This document shows, in pieces, positions 17,869 to 26,155 of a DNA stretch of 64,000 bases. Under the pieces are notes generated by a model. The model saw only the letters and a program-made list of their open reading frames with translations, was not told the origin of the DNA and ran no database searches. Positions within the stretch are counted from its first letter, which is position 1. Each line of letters starts with the position of its first letter. Source of the stretch: Clostridium sp. 1001271B_151109_B4 (GTDB taxonomy: Bacteria; Bacillota; Clostridia; Clostridiales; Clostridiaceae); NCBI RefSeq assembly GCF_015670405.1, contig NZ_JADPBQ010000006.1, positions 60,361-124,360 on the forward strand. Reading direction: 5' to 3'. The position numbers were made by a program, and so were the translations under genes.

Positions 17869-19053
17869 ATGAGTAAAGGGAGATTTGGAATTTACGGAGG
17901 ACAGTATATAGCAGAAACATTAATGAATGAACTTATTAATCTTGAAGAAAAATATGAATTTTATAAAAAGGATAAAGAATTTAATGAGGAATTAAATAAA
18001 TTACTTAATGAATATGCAGGTCGACCATCATTATTGTATTACGCAGAAAAAATGAGTAAAGATCTTGGAGGAGCAAAGATTTATTTAAAAAGGGAGGATT
18101 TAAATCATACAGGCTCCCATAAAATAAATAATGTTTTAGGACAAGCTTTATTAGCTAAAAAATTAGGTAAAACAAGAATAATAGCAGAAACAGGAGCAGG
18201 GCAACATGGTGTAGCAACAGCTACTGCAGCAGCTCTTTTAGGGTTAGAGTGTGAAATATTCATGGGTAAGGAAGATACAGATAGACAGGCTCTAAATGTA
18301 TATAGAATGAAGCTTTTAGGGGCAAAAGTTCATTCTGTAACTAGTGGAACAATGACATTAAAGGATGCAGTCAATGAAACTATGAGAGAGTGGGTAAGTA
18401 GAATTTCCGATACTCATTATGTTTTAGGATCCGTAATGGGGCCACATCCATTTCCTACAATAGTAAGGGATTTTCAAAGTGTTATAAGTAAAGAAGCAAG
18501 GGAACAAATATTAAAGGCAGAAGGAAAGCTACCTAGTGCAGTTATTGCTTGTGTTGGTGGTGGAAGTAATGCAATTGGAGCTTTTTATAACTTTATAGAA
18601 GATAAAGATGTACAGCTTATTGGATGTGAAGCCGCAGGAAAAGGTGTAGATACAGCATTAAATGCAGCAACTATGGCTAATGGAACAGTAGGTATATTTC
18701 ATGGAATGAAGTCTTATTTTTGCCAAGATGAATTTGGGCAAATTGCTCCAGTTTACTCAATATCGGCAGGATTAGATTATCCAGGGATTGGACCTGAACA
18801 TGCATATTTAAATGATATAAAAAGAGCTAAGTATGTACCTATAACTGATGATGAAGCAGTTGAAGCCTTTGAGTATTTAGCAAGAACAGAAGGAATTATT
18901 TGTGCAATAGAAAGTGCACATGCTGTAGCTTATGCTATGAAAATAGCAAAGAATTTTAGCTCTGATGAAAATATTATTATTAATCTTTCAGGAAGAGGAG
19001 ATAAAGATGTTGCAGCAATAGCTAAATATAAGGGGGAAGAAATTTATGAGTAA
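17869..19053 (+). CDS. trpB: Tryptophan synthase beta chain
   Basis: A 394-residue PLP enzyme that condenses indole and serine to tryptophan. The PLP Lys85 is in [13 protein letters not shown]; the phosphate-binding loop is [37 protein letters not shown] and [13 protein letters not shown] are TrpB1 signatures. It forms an alpha2-beta2 complex with TrpA. It overlaps trpA by 8 bp. Confidence 0.98.
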   Translation: MSKGRFGIYGGQYIAETLMNELINLEEKYEFYKKDKEFNEELNKLLNEYAGRPSLLYYAEKMSKDLGGAKIYLKREDLNHTGSHKINNVLGQALLAKKLGKTRIIAETGAGQHGVATATAAALLGLECEIFMGKEDTDRQALNVYRMKLLGAKVHSVTSGTMTLKDAVNETMREWVSRISDTHYVLGSVMGPHPFPTIVRDFQSVISKEAREQILKAEGKLPSAVIACVGGGSNAIGAFYNFIEDKDVQLIGCEAAGKGVDTALNAATMANGTVGIFHGMKSYFCQDEFGQIAPVYSISAGLDYPGIGPEHAYLNDIKRAKYVPITDDEAVEAFEYLARTEGIICAIESAHAVAYAMKIAKNFSSDENIIINLSGRGDKDVAAIAKYKGEEIYE

Positions 19054-19816
19054 AATAGATAAAGCATTTGAAAATAAAAAGGCATTTATAGGATTTTTAA
19101 CTGCAGGTGATCCAGGAGCAGATAAGACTGTAGAATATATTTTAGAAATGGAAAGGGCAGGGGCTGATTTAATTGAAATAGGAATACCTTTTTCAGATCC
19201 AACGGCTGAAGGTATAGTAATTCAAGAAGCTAATATCAGAGCATTAAAAGGTGGAATGACAACTAGTGGAGTTTTTGAAATTGTAAAAAAGGTAAGAGAA
19301 AAGAGCAATATTCCATTAGTATTTTTAACGTATATTAATCCAGTTTATAACTATGGATATGAAAAGTTCTTTGAAGAATGTAAAGAAGTTGGAGTTGATG
19401 GAATTATTATTCCAGATGTTCCTTATGAAGAAAAACATGAAATTGAAGATACAGCAAATAAATTTGATGTTGATATTATTTCTTTAATTGCACCTACTTC
19501 AGAGGATAGAATTAAAAAAATAGCAAAGGAAGCTAAAGGATTTGTTTATGTAGTTTCATCTATAGGGGTTACGGGTGTTAGGAGTGAAATAAAAACAGAT
19601 ATATCACGTATAGTAGAAGCTATTAAGGAAGTTACGGATATTCCTTGTGCTATAGGTTTTGGTATTAATAATCCAAAACAAGCAAGGCAAATGGCAGAAG
19701 TATCAGATGGAGTTATTGTTGGAAGTGCAATTGTTAAGATAATTGCAAAATATGGGGATAATGCACATGAAGAATTATTTAATTATGTGAGAAAAATGAA
19801 AGATGCAATAAAATAA
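19046..19816 (+). CDS. trpA: Tryptophan synthase alpha chain
   Basis: A 256-residue TIM barrel that cleaves indole-3-glycerol phosphate to indole, channelled to TrpB. Catalytic Glu44 is in [11 protein letters not shown]. The second acidic residue, Asp in the Escherichia coli enzyme (DPLADG), is Glu55 here (DPTAEG), a variant I believe is common in Firmicutes. Phosphate loops GVTGVRSE and [13 protein letters not shown] are present. Last gene of the trp operon; no clear terminator was found in the next 230 bp. Confidence 0.96.
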   Translation: MSKIDKAFENKKAFIGFLTAGDPGADKTVEYILEMERAGADLIEIGIPFSDPTAEGIVIQEANIRALKGGMTTSGVFEIVKKVREKSNIPLVFLTYINPVYNYGYEKFFEECKEVGVDGIIIPDVPYEEKHEIEDTANKFDVDIISLIAPTSEDRIKKIAKEAKGFVYVVSSIGVTGVRSEIKTDISRIVEAIKEVTDIPCAIGFGINNPKQARQMAEVSDGVIVGSAIVKIIAKYGDNAHEELFNYVRKMKDAIK

Positions 19817-20050
19817 GAGTTTAACATGTATAAAATTTGGTTATTAAGAAGTGTTGTGACATAATTAAGAAAGTTCTAATCCTTGTTTAATGTAGATGAA
19901 AGTGGAGTTTTAGGGTGAAGTAATTATTATAGATGAGTGGTTAAATTTAGAATATAAATTTTGTATTTGCGCATACCTTATAATAAGAGCATAAATTTAG
20001 TAAGTGTGCTTAAAAAAGTAGTACATGAAATGTTGTAAGGAAGTGTAAAT

Positions 20051-20260
20051 ATGCTATCAGAAATTGAAAAGCTAAGGGAAGAGATAAAATACTATAAGCG
20101 AGAAAGAGATGATTGGAAAGTAGATATGAAAATGCTCCATGCAAAGGAAAAAGTACAGGAATTAGATAATAAAATTCAAGAATTACAAGATAAGCTATAT
20201 GACATGGAATTTAAAGAATTAGTAAAAGAAGAAAGCCAACATAATAAGATTCAAGGATAA
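20051..20260 (+). CDS. Small coiled-coil protein (69 aa)
   Basis: A 69-residue, highly charged helical protein (EIEKLREEIKYYKRERDDW; KEKVQELDNKIQELQDKLYD) with heptad-like spacing throughout, so probably a coiled-coil dimer. AAGGAAGTG precedes the ATG. I do not recognise the family. It stands alone between the trp operon and a very strong bidirectional terminator, so trp transcripts may read through into it. Confidence 0.6.
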   Translation: MLSEIEKLREEIKYYKRERDDWKVDMKMLHAKEKVQELDNKIQELQDKLYDMEFKELVKEESQHNKIQG

Positions 20261-20316
20261 AATAAAGCCATAAATATTGGATGTTTAAGCATCAAATATT
20301 TATGGCTTTATTATTT
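20261..20316. terminator. Strong bidirectional terminator
   Basis: AATAAAGCCATAAATATT pairs with AATATTTATGGCTTTATT around a GATGTTTAAGCATC apical hairpin, with flanking A and T runs. Confidence 0.88.
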
Positions 20317-20480
20317 AATAATTAAATAATATATTTGAATTAGTAATAAATAAAAAAATATTCATTTAAAAGTTATTTTAAATAATTACTTGAAAATTAT
20401 AATTAATATAGTATAGTTTTAAATATATATGTTTAATAAAAATACAGTAGAAAATCATTTGTATGTAAAGGAGTACTAGG

Positions 20481-21407
20481 ATGGGGATATTTGATATATT
20501 TAATAAAAAGAAAAATAACGTAGAAAAAATTGAACATAAAGTTCCAGAATATTATGGAGTGACTAGTGATTTATTAGGTGAAGTAGAAGATTTAGCTTCA
20601 AAATATTTAGTAGATGAAAGTATGTTAGATATATATAGCAAAGATAAATTAGAGGTAAAATATCTTAATGAAGCAAGAGAAGAATTAGAAGAGGCATTAA
20701 AAGGTTTAAACAAATCATTAGAAGAATATTATGATAATGAATATACTATTGCTAGTGATACAAAAGAAAAAGATAAGATATTCCCATATTCATTAGAGGC
20801 TTTAGTGGTGTTATTTAATAATTCACTTGATTTATATGCTGAAAATGAAAGTGCATGGGATACTTTAAATTTAGCATATAATAAGTGTAATGGTAAATTA
20901 AACAAAGTAAAAGAAGTATTAAGTGATGATGAAGCTATTCAAAAGTTTACTGGACTTAAACCTATAGTAAAGGAAGAGGAAAAGATAGAAGAAGCTGAAG
21001 TTACTAATGAAGAAAGCAATGAAGAGGTTGCATCAGATGCTTCAGTAGTTGTTGAAAATGTTAGTGATGATGTTGATGGAGACATAATAGTTAATACTGA
21101 TAAAATTAAGGTGTATTTTATTAGAATAAGCAGAAATGAAGATGATGCTTTAAATTTAAATTTATGTATTGAAAATAAAACTGACAAAAATGTTGTAGTA
21201 GAAAGTAAAGAAGTTATAGTTGATGGAAGAAGCACAGAACCAGTATTTAACTGCAATATTTCAGCAGAAACAAGAGTGTTTGATAAAATGATATTTAATA
21301 CTAATGTTGATCAGTTAGTTAATTTAGAATGTTCAATTACTATGAAAGATAGTAATACAAATGAATTATTAGAGGAATGTAAAGTTAGTATATTTAAAGA
21401 AAATTAA
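20481..21407 (+). CDS. Hypothetical protein with helical N-half and beta-rich C-domain (308 aa)
   Basis: Not recognised. The ATG at 20481 follows AAAGGAG. Residues about 20-160 are helical (LLGEVEDLASKYLVDESMLDIYSK; EALVVLFNNSLDLYAENESAWDTLN), residues about 160-205 an acidic Glu/Val linker, and residues about 205-308 beta-rich (DKIKVYFIRISRNEDDALNL; NKTDKNVVVESKEVIVDGRS), recalling an immunoglobulin-like or FxLYD-type sandwich. There is no signal peptide or membrane segment. It is monocistronic with its own terminator. Confidence 0.65.
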   Translation: MGIFDIFNKKKNNVEKIEHKVPEYYGVTSDLLGEVEDLASKYLVDESMLDIYSKDKLEVKYLNEAREELEEALKGLNKSLEEYYDNEYTIASDTKEKDKIFPYSLEALVVLFNNSLDLYAENESAWDTLNLAYNKCNGKLNKVKEVLSDDEAIQKFTGLKPIVKEEEKIEEAEVTNEESNEEVASDASVVVENVSDDVDGDIIVNTDKIKVYFIRISRNEDDALNLNLCIENKTDKNVVVESKEVIVDGRSTEPVFNCNISAETRVFDKMIFNTNVDQLVNLECSITMKDSNTNELLEECKVSIFKEN

Positions 21408-21419
21408 TTATAATAAATA

Positions 21420-21461
21420 TAAAGCAGTAGATATTTTTAAATTGTCTGCTGCTTTTTTACT
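21420..21461 (+). terminator. Terminator after the 308-aa protein gene
   Basis: AAAGCAGTAGA pairs with TCTGCTGCTTT (one wobble) and is followed by TTTTA. Confidence 0.75.
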
Positions 21462-21597
21462 TCTTAATAGAAAATTTCAATAATTATTTATACAGTATAA
21501 TATTTTAGTAGTTGAAGAATAAGTTTATCAAAGGTAAATTTAGTATTATAATAAATAATTTAACTTTTGGTTTTAGGCTAGAAATTTACAAAAAATA

Positions 21598-21628
21598 TTG
21601 ACTTGGAGTTAGCTCCAAGGGGTATTAT
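21598..21628 (+). promoter_or_regulatory. MerR-type promoter/operator (19-bp spacer)
   Basis: TTGACT (21598-21603) and TATTAT (21623-21628) are separated by 19 bp, two more than optimal. The spacer holds the dyad TTGGAGTTAGCTCCAA. This is the standard layout of promoters that MerR proteins activate by DNA distortion. The next gene, 90 bp downstream, encodes a MerR protein, indicating autoregulation. Confidence 0.88.
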
Positions 21629-21716
21629 TAAATTATTAAGAAAAATGAAAGATAATATTTTATAGGGAAATAGATAAAGTTAATTAAATACTTAAAAGGA
21701 AGTTGAGGTTAGTAGT

Positions 21717-22094
21717 ATGACAATTGCAGAGGTTAGTAAAAAATACGATGTTTCAGCAGATACATTAAGATATTATGAGAGAGTAGGAATGATTCCACCA
21801 GTAACTCGTACAGCAAGTGGTATTAGAGATTATCAAGAAAGTGATTTAGGATGGGTTAGTCTTGCTAAATGTATGAGAAGTGCAGGGCTTCCAGTTGAAG
21901 CAATGATTGAATATGTAAGGTTGTATCAAGAGGGAGATTCAACAATACCAGCAAGATTGCAGTTATTATTAGAACAAAGGCAATCACTTTTAGAACAAAA
22001 AAAGAAAATAGATGAAACTTTAGATAGACTTAATTATAAAATTTCAGTATATGAAGATGCAGTAAAAACAGGAAAGCTTTCATGGGAAAAGTAA
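21717..22094 (+). CDS. MerR family transcriptional regulator
   Basis: A 125-residue MerR-family regulator. The winged helix-turn-helix starts at residue 1 (TIAEVSKKYDVSADTLRYYERVGMIPPVTR), followed by wing 2 (GIRDYQESDLGWVSLAKCMRSAG) and a C-terminal dimerisation helix (LLLEQRQSLLEQKKKIDETLDRL). No metal-binding cysteines of the CueR/ZntR type; it is closest to the AdhR/YyaN-like aldehyde or organic-stress group. It lies behind its own MerR promoter and is not followed by a target gene, so either it controls only itself or its targets lie elsewhere. Confidence 0.88.
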   Translation: MTIAEVSKKYDVSADTLRYYERVGMIPPVTRTASGIRDYQESDLGWVSLAKCMRSAGLPVEAMIEYVRLYQEGDSTIPARLQLLLEQRQSLLEQKKKIDETLDRLNYKISVYEDAVKTGKLSWEK

Positions 22095-22109
22095 AATGTA
22101 TTGTACATG

Positions 22110-22145
22110 TAAAAAGCATCATAAATTAAATATGATGCTTTATAT
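22110..22145. terminator. Bidirectional terminator between merR and nitroreductase
   Basis: AAAGCATCAT and ATGATGCTTT form a 10-bp stem around AAATTAAAT, flanked by A-rich and T-rich tails; serves the two convergent genes. Confidence 0.78.
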
Positions 22146-22180
22146 ATATAAAAACATTAATATTAATATGGAGAAGTTTT

Positions 22181-23002
22181 TTAGATCCAATTTACATTAG
22201 CTTCTTTTCTAGGAACAGTTCTCTTATATCTAACATCTGGATATCCAACAACTAAGCAAGAAACTATTGTATTACCATCCTTAATTCCAAGTAAATCTAA
22301 GATTTCTTTATTGTCTTTAGAAGCAATTAATAAAAATCCACTAAAGAAAGTGCCAAGGCCTAAAGCATCTGTCATAAGCTCCATATTAGAAGAAGCTAAT
22401 CCACCATTAATAGGGTTAGGAGTAGTAACAAATATTACTGATGGTGCATTAAAGAATATTCTATCATTTTTTATAGGATCTTCTTTAAATTTAGCATAAC
22501 TATGAATCCACATATTTGCATACCTTTTTAAATGCTCAGTTTCAGGAGTTAAATTGGCTAATATATATTCTCCCTTTTTCTTTAAGCTTTCATAAGCTAA
22601 TTCCCTAAGTTCATGTAATTTATCTGTAACTACAGTATAAGAAACATCTTGGCTATTAGTTGAAGTTTGAGTGAATCTTCCAGCTTCAATAATTTGCTCT
22701 AATTTTTCTTTTTCTACAGGCATATTTTTAAAGCGTCTAACACTTCTTCTAAATTTAATAAAGTTTAAAAGATTTTCAGATTCTACAGTAAAAGTTTCTT
22801 TATTATAAGGTTTTACTTCAGACATATTATAATCATCAGTCGAAACAGCATCCACAGGACAGACTGCAACACAGTGAGCACATTTTATACAACCTTCATT
22901 ATTTATATCAGCTTTACCATCTTTTAATGAAATAACACGTGTAGGACAATCTTGAATACATTGTGTACAAGCGATACATTTTTCTCTATCTACTTTAAAC
23001 AT
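22181..23002 (-). CDS. Ferredoxin-nitroreductase fusion
   Basis: A 273-residue fusion. Residues 1-55 contain two 4Fe-4S motifs (CIACTQCIQDCP and CIKCAHCVAVCP); residues about 75-273 form a flavin nitroreductase domain (RRSVRRFKNMPVEKEKLEQI; TSTNSQDVSYTVV; GLGTFFSGFLLIA). Such proteins use FMN to reduce nitro compounds or quinones, taking electrons through the clusters. The ATG is preceded on the minus strand by AGGAG. It is divergent from a LysR regulator with two identical dyads in between, suggesting that regulator controls it. Confidence 0.9.
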   Translation of the reverse strand: MFKVDREKCIACTQCIQDCPTRVISLKDGKADINNEGCIKCAHCVAVCPVDAVSTDDYNMSEVKPYNKETFTVESENLLNFIKFRRSVRRFKNMPVEKEKLEQIIEAGRFTQTSTNSQDVSYTVVTDKLHELRELAYESLKKKGEYILANLTPETEHLKRYANMWIHSYAKFKEDPIKNDRIFFNAPSVIFVTTPNPINGGLASSNMELMTDALGLGTFFSGFLLIASKDNKEILDLLGIKDGNTIVSCLVVGYPDVRYKRTVPRKEANVNWI

Positions 23003-23162
23003 ATAAACACACTCCTCTTTTACATTTTTATAGTTAGTATTTTTTGACTTTTATATTCATAAAATTTATAATTAATCCATTAGTTAATAAAAAATAATGA
23101 ATCAATATTGAGATTATAGCATCATTTGTTAGGGTAGGTCTAATTCAATATATTCATAAATA

Positions 23163-23179
23163 TATAACTAAAAGTTATA
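23163..23179. promoter_or_regulatory. LysR-type operator dyad 1
   Basis: TATAACT-AAA-AGTTATA, a perfect 17-bp dyad with the LysR-box form T-N11-A, in the divergent region between the nitroreductase and lysR genes. Confidence 0.65.
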
Positions 23180-23269
23180 GTTTTGTTTTGGCTTAAGCAT
23201 ATATATAAATTGAATTTTTAGATTGATTTACACAATATGCAGTAATTACATTAATGAAATTAAGCGTAT

Positions 23270-23286
23270 TATAACTTTAAGTTATA
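23270..23286. promoter_or_regulatory. LysR-type operator dyad 2
   Basis: TATAACT-TTA-AGTTATA, the same dyad arms as at 23163, 107 bp away and 43 bp before the lysR start. Two matched sites fit tetramer binding and looping by a LysR protein. Confidence 0.65.
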
Positions 23287-23329
23287 TTCCTTTAACAAAT
23301 TAGATGAAAATCAATAGGAGATATAAAAA

Positions 23330-24208
23330 ATGAATTTACAACAATTAGAATACTTTAAAGTGATTTCACAAACTAAGAATTTTACTACAGCATCAAATAT
23401 ATTATCAATAACTCAGCCTGCTTTAAGTAAAGCAATTTCAAAATTAGAAGAAGAATTAGATGTACAGCTATTTGAAAGACAAGGTCGTAATATAAAAATA
23501 ACTAAATATGGAGAAGTGTTTTTAAAATATGCCGAATCAGCATTAAATGATATTGAAAAAGGCATAGAGAAAATACAAGATATGAAGACAAATAATGATA
23601 ATATTATTTCAATAGCATCCACTTATTGTATAGGTGCTACATTTATTCCATTTTTAATAAGTAATTTTATAAATTCACATATTCAAACAAGATTTAATTT
23701 TAATAATCAAAGTACAGAAGAAATTTTAAAAGATTTAAAGTATCAAAGAATAGATTTAGGATTTTTTGATAGTATTGAAAATATTGATAAGTATTCAGAA
23801 ATAGAAACAATATTAGTTAAGAAAGAGGATTATGTTTTAATAGTACCTAAAAATCATTATTTAGCAAATAGAGAGGAAGTTGAGCTGAAAGAGTTAAAAG
23901 ATGAATATTTTATAGCTTATAATGATAGGAATAATGAGAAAAAAATATCTTATTCAGAACTTATAGGATATACCCCTAAAATAGCAGTTGAGCCAACAGA
24001 AGCAACTATGCTTTCAAGTTTAGTTGCTGCAGGAGCAGGAATTGCAATAATTTTAAATACACCAATGATAAATACTAATAAACTATCTATTATAAAAATA
24101 AAGGATGATATTGGACGTAAGAATATTTATATGGGGTGGAATAGTAATGTATATCCTTCGAAAACTATAGAAGAGTTCAAGAAGTATGTAATTAAAGATT
24201 TGAGATAA
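23330..24208 (+). CDS. LysR family transcriptional regulator
   Basis: A 292-residue LysR regulator. The N-terminal winged helix-turn-helix is canonical (MNLQQLEYFKVISQTKNFTT, SITQPALSKAISKLEEELDVQLFER), followed by the linker helix and a periplasmic-binding-like effector domain (ISIASTYCIGATFIPFLI; VLIVPKNHYLANREEVELKEL; LVAAGAGIAIIL). The effector is unknown. It probably represses itself and controls the divergent ferredoxin-nitroreductase through the two TATAACT dyads. Confidence 0.92.
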   Translation: MNLQQLEYFKVISQTKNFTTASNILSITQPALSKAISKLEEELDVQLFERQGRNIKITKYGEVFLKYAESALNDIEKGIEKIQDMKTNNDNIISIASTYCIGATFIPFLISNFINSHIQTRFNFNNQSTEEILKDLKYQRIDLGFFDSIENIDKYSEIETILVKKEDYVLIVPKNHYLANREEVELKELKDEYFIAYNDRNNEKKISYSELIGYTPKIAVEPTEATMLSSLVAAGAGIAIILNTPMINTNKLSIIKIKDDIGRKNIYMGWNSNVYPSKTIEEFKKYVIKDLR

Positions 24209-24225
24209 AAGGTATTATATTGGTA

Positions 24226-24282
24226 AATTTAATGAAGTATGGACATTATGAAGATGTTCCTCAATATTATAGAGAATTATAA
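24226..24282 (+). pseudogene. Remnant resembling an aldo/keto reductase C-terminal segment
   Basis: In frame, 24226-24282 reads NLMKYGHYEDVPQYYREL then stop. This resembles the segment before the C-terminal ferredoxin tail of clostridial aldo/keto reductases (YGDYxDVPEYYREL). Nothing coherent lies before or after. A short match, so confidence is low. Confidence 0.3.
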
Positions 24283-24500
24283 AAAGCAGATATTATTGAT
24301 AAAAGGTAGTAATACTAAATAATATAAATAATAATAAAGACAAAATAGTAACTGTGAGACTTGAAATTTTGCAGTTATTTTTATAAATTAATAAGGAGAA
24401 AATTAGTTGTTATAAATATAAGTTCAAATTAAGTTATATTTTTACAAAATATTAATGTATAATTATTTATTGAGTGAATTATATTATGGGGGTATATATT

Positions 24501-24689
24501 ATGAATTACAAGTTAACTAGGAATTTGTGGATAGTTGCTGGAGTACTTTTTTTGATAGCTTGTATAATAAATATTTTTACTGAAAAGACATTTGCTTTGA
24601 TTTTATTAGACATAGTTGTAGTTATTTTATCTTTTATAAATGCTTATATACAAAATAAAAAAATATCTCAAAACAAAGATAATGAGTAA
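24501..24689 (+). CDS. Small membrane protein, two helices (62 aa)
   Basis: A 62-residue protein with two hydrophobic helices (NLWIVAGVLFLIACIINIF; FALILLDIVVVILSFINAYI) and a short charged tail. The ATG at 24501 is preferred because GGGGG lies 8 nt upstream; the longer frame from 24474 places that site inside the gene. It is followed 17 bp later by another small membrane protein gene, likely in one transcript. No family recognised. Confidence 0.6.
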   Translation: MNYKLTRNLWIVAGVLFLIACIINIFTEKTFALILLDIVVVILSFINAYIQNKKISQNKDNE

Positions 24690-24706
24690 AAAAGGGAGTC
24701 AGTGTT

Positions 24707-24994
24707 TTGAAGTCATTAAAAGTTATTAGTGCAATAGAAATAATATTAATGGTGTGTAGTACTATAATTAATATTTTAGGATATACTGATAAAATATCAA
24801 TGTCTTATGTTAGAATTTCATTTCTTATTGTAATTTTATGTGGAATGATTATAAATTTCCTAATAGTAAAAGAGCAAAGAAAGAACTTAAAGAAATCTAA
24901 GCCTGAAAATAAAAATGTATTATTATTACTACTTGTACTTATAATAGGGACAAGTTGGATAGTGTCATATGGATTTGCAATATTCTCGAAATAG
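24707..24994 (+). CDS. Small membrane protein, three helices (95 aa)
   Basis: A 95-residue protein with about three hydrophobic segments (VISAIEIILMVCSTIINIL; RISFLIVILCGMIINFLIV; VLLLLLVLIIGTSWIVSYG) and a basic loop KEQRKNLKKSK. The TTG start at 24707 has AGGGAG 9 nt upstream. Seventeen bp after the preceding small membrane protein, so probably co-transcribed. No family recognised. Confidence 0.6.
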   Translation: MKSLKVISAIEIILMVCSTIINILGYTDKISMSYVRISFLIVILCGMIINFLIVKEQRKNLKKSKPENKNVLLLLLVLIIGTSWIVSYGFAIFSK

Positions 24995-25251
24995 GTATTA
25001 ATAAAAGTTTAAATACTAATAAGGGAGTATGTTGATATTTAGTTTTTCCTTTTGAATGTATCTATAAATTTATACTAAAGTGCCATTTTAATTAGAATGT
25101 TTAATGTTATATAAAAATAATGTATAATATAAAAAACAATTTTTTATAATAGTTTAATTTATATTAGTTAAATGATACAAAAGTATCTCTAGAGAGGATA
25201 GATTCATATTTAAATCAATCTATCATGAGTTAAAATAAAAGGAGAGCAGTT

Positions 25252-25881
25252 ATGGAAATTAGGTTAGAGCAATTAGTAGTAAGATTAGAACAAAAAGATG
25301 ATTATAAAAAAGTAGAAAATCTAACAAGAGAAGCATTTTGGGATGTATATCGCCCTGGATGTAGTGAACATTTAGTATTGCATAAATTGAGAAATGCAAA
25401 ATCATTTATTAGTGATTTAGATTATGTTTTTGTAGTAGATAAGAAAATTGTAGCTAATATTGTTTATACAAAGATGTTTGATGAGAAGGGTGAAATGCTT
25501 AATGATGTAATTGCCTTTGGACCAATTAGTGTAGATCCTGAATATCAAAAAAGAGGTATAGGAAAGAAGATAATTGAAATATCAATAAATAGGGCAAAAG
25601 AATTAGGGTATAAAGCAGTTCTTATTACTGGAAATGATAAGTTTTATAATCCATTAGGATTTGAAGGGGCATATAATTATGGAGTTACTTTGCCAGGAAT
25701 GTCTGTAGAGGATAAGGCAGAATTTTTTATGGCAATGGAATTAGAAAAAGGTTATTTATCAAAGCATAGTGGAGTGTATAATTTTGATCCTCTATTTAAT
25801 GTTACTGATGAGGAATTAGAAAAATTTGAATTAGAATTTCCAAAGAAAGAAAAAAGAGAGCCAAGAGATACTGATTTATAA
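25252..25881 (+). CDS. GNAT family N-acetyltransferase
   Basis: A 209-residue acetyltransferase resembling the YhbS-like group. The acetyl-CoA loop is VDPEYQKRGIGKKII (Q-x-x-G-I-G) following the strand AFGPISVDP; a typical LGYKAVLITGNDKFYNPLGF follows. The last 40 residues are a charged tail (LEFPKKEKREPRDTDL) outside the core fold. The acceptor substrate is unknown. Monocistronic; a small inverted repeat GATAGATT/AATCTATC lies 30-50 bp before the start. Confidence 0.88.
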   Translation: MEIRLEQLVVRLEQKDDYKKVENLTREAFWDVYRPGCSEHLVLHKLRNAKSFISDLDYVFVVDKKIVANIVYTKMFDEKGEMLNDVIAFGPISVDPEYQKRGIGKKIIEISINRAKELGYKAVLITGNDKFYNPLGFEGAYNYGVTLPGMSVEDKAEFFMAMELEKGYLSKHSGVYNFDPLFNVTDEELEKFELEFPKKEKREPRDTDL

Positions 25882-26084
25882 AAAAATAAAGTTATTGATA
25901 AGAGCAGTTATAATTGATATTTTCCTTTTATAATTATAGTTTTATTATTTAAGAAAATATATCATCTAAGTAACTGTTTTTATATTTTATATTATATAAA
26001 TAAGCCATTTGAAGTTTCCATAGGGAGTTTATATTTATAAATAAGGTTGAAATAAAAAATAATATATATGGCTAAAACATAAAA

Positions 26085-26120
26085 AGAACACTTGTTCATC
26101 GAGCTTTGTTGATCTATAAT
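26085..26120 (+). promoter_or_regulatory. Sigma-A promoter overlapped by a LexA-like SOS box
   Basis: GAACACTTGTTC (26086-26097) matches the Gram-positive LexA pattern GAAC-N4-GTTC exactly. Its right half lies within the -35 TTGTTC (26092-26097), followed by a 17-bp spacer and TATAAT (26115-26120). Repressor bound here would block RNA polymerase directly. It is 36 bp before the radical-SAM repair gene. Confidence 0.75.
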
Positions 26121-26155
26121 GTAGCTATAGATTATTAATAAAGCTGGTGATTAAA

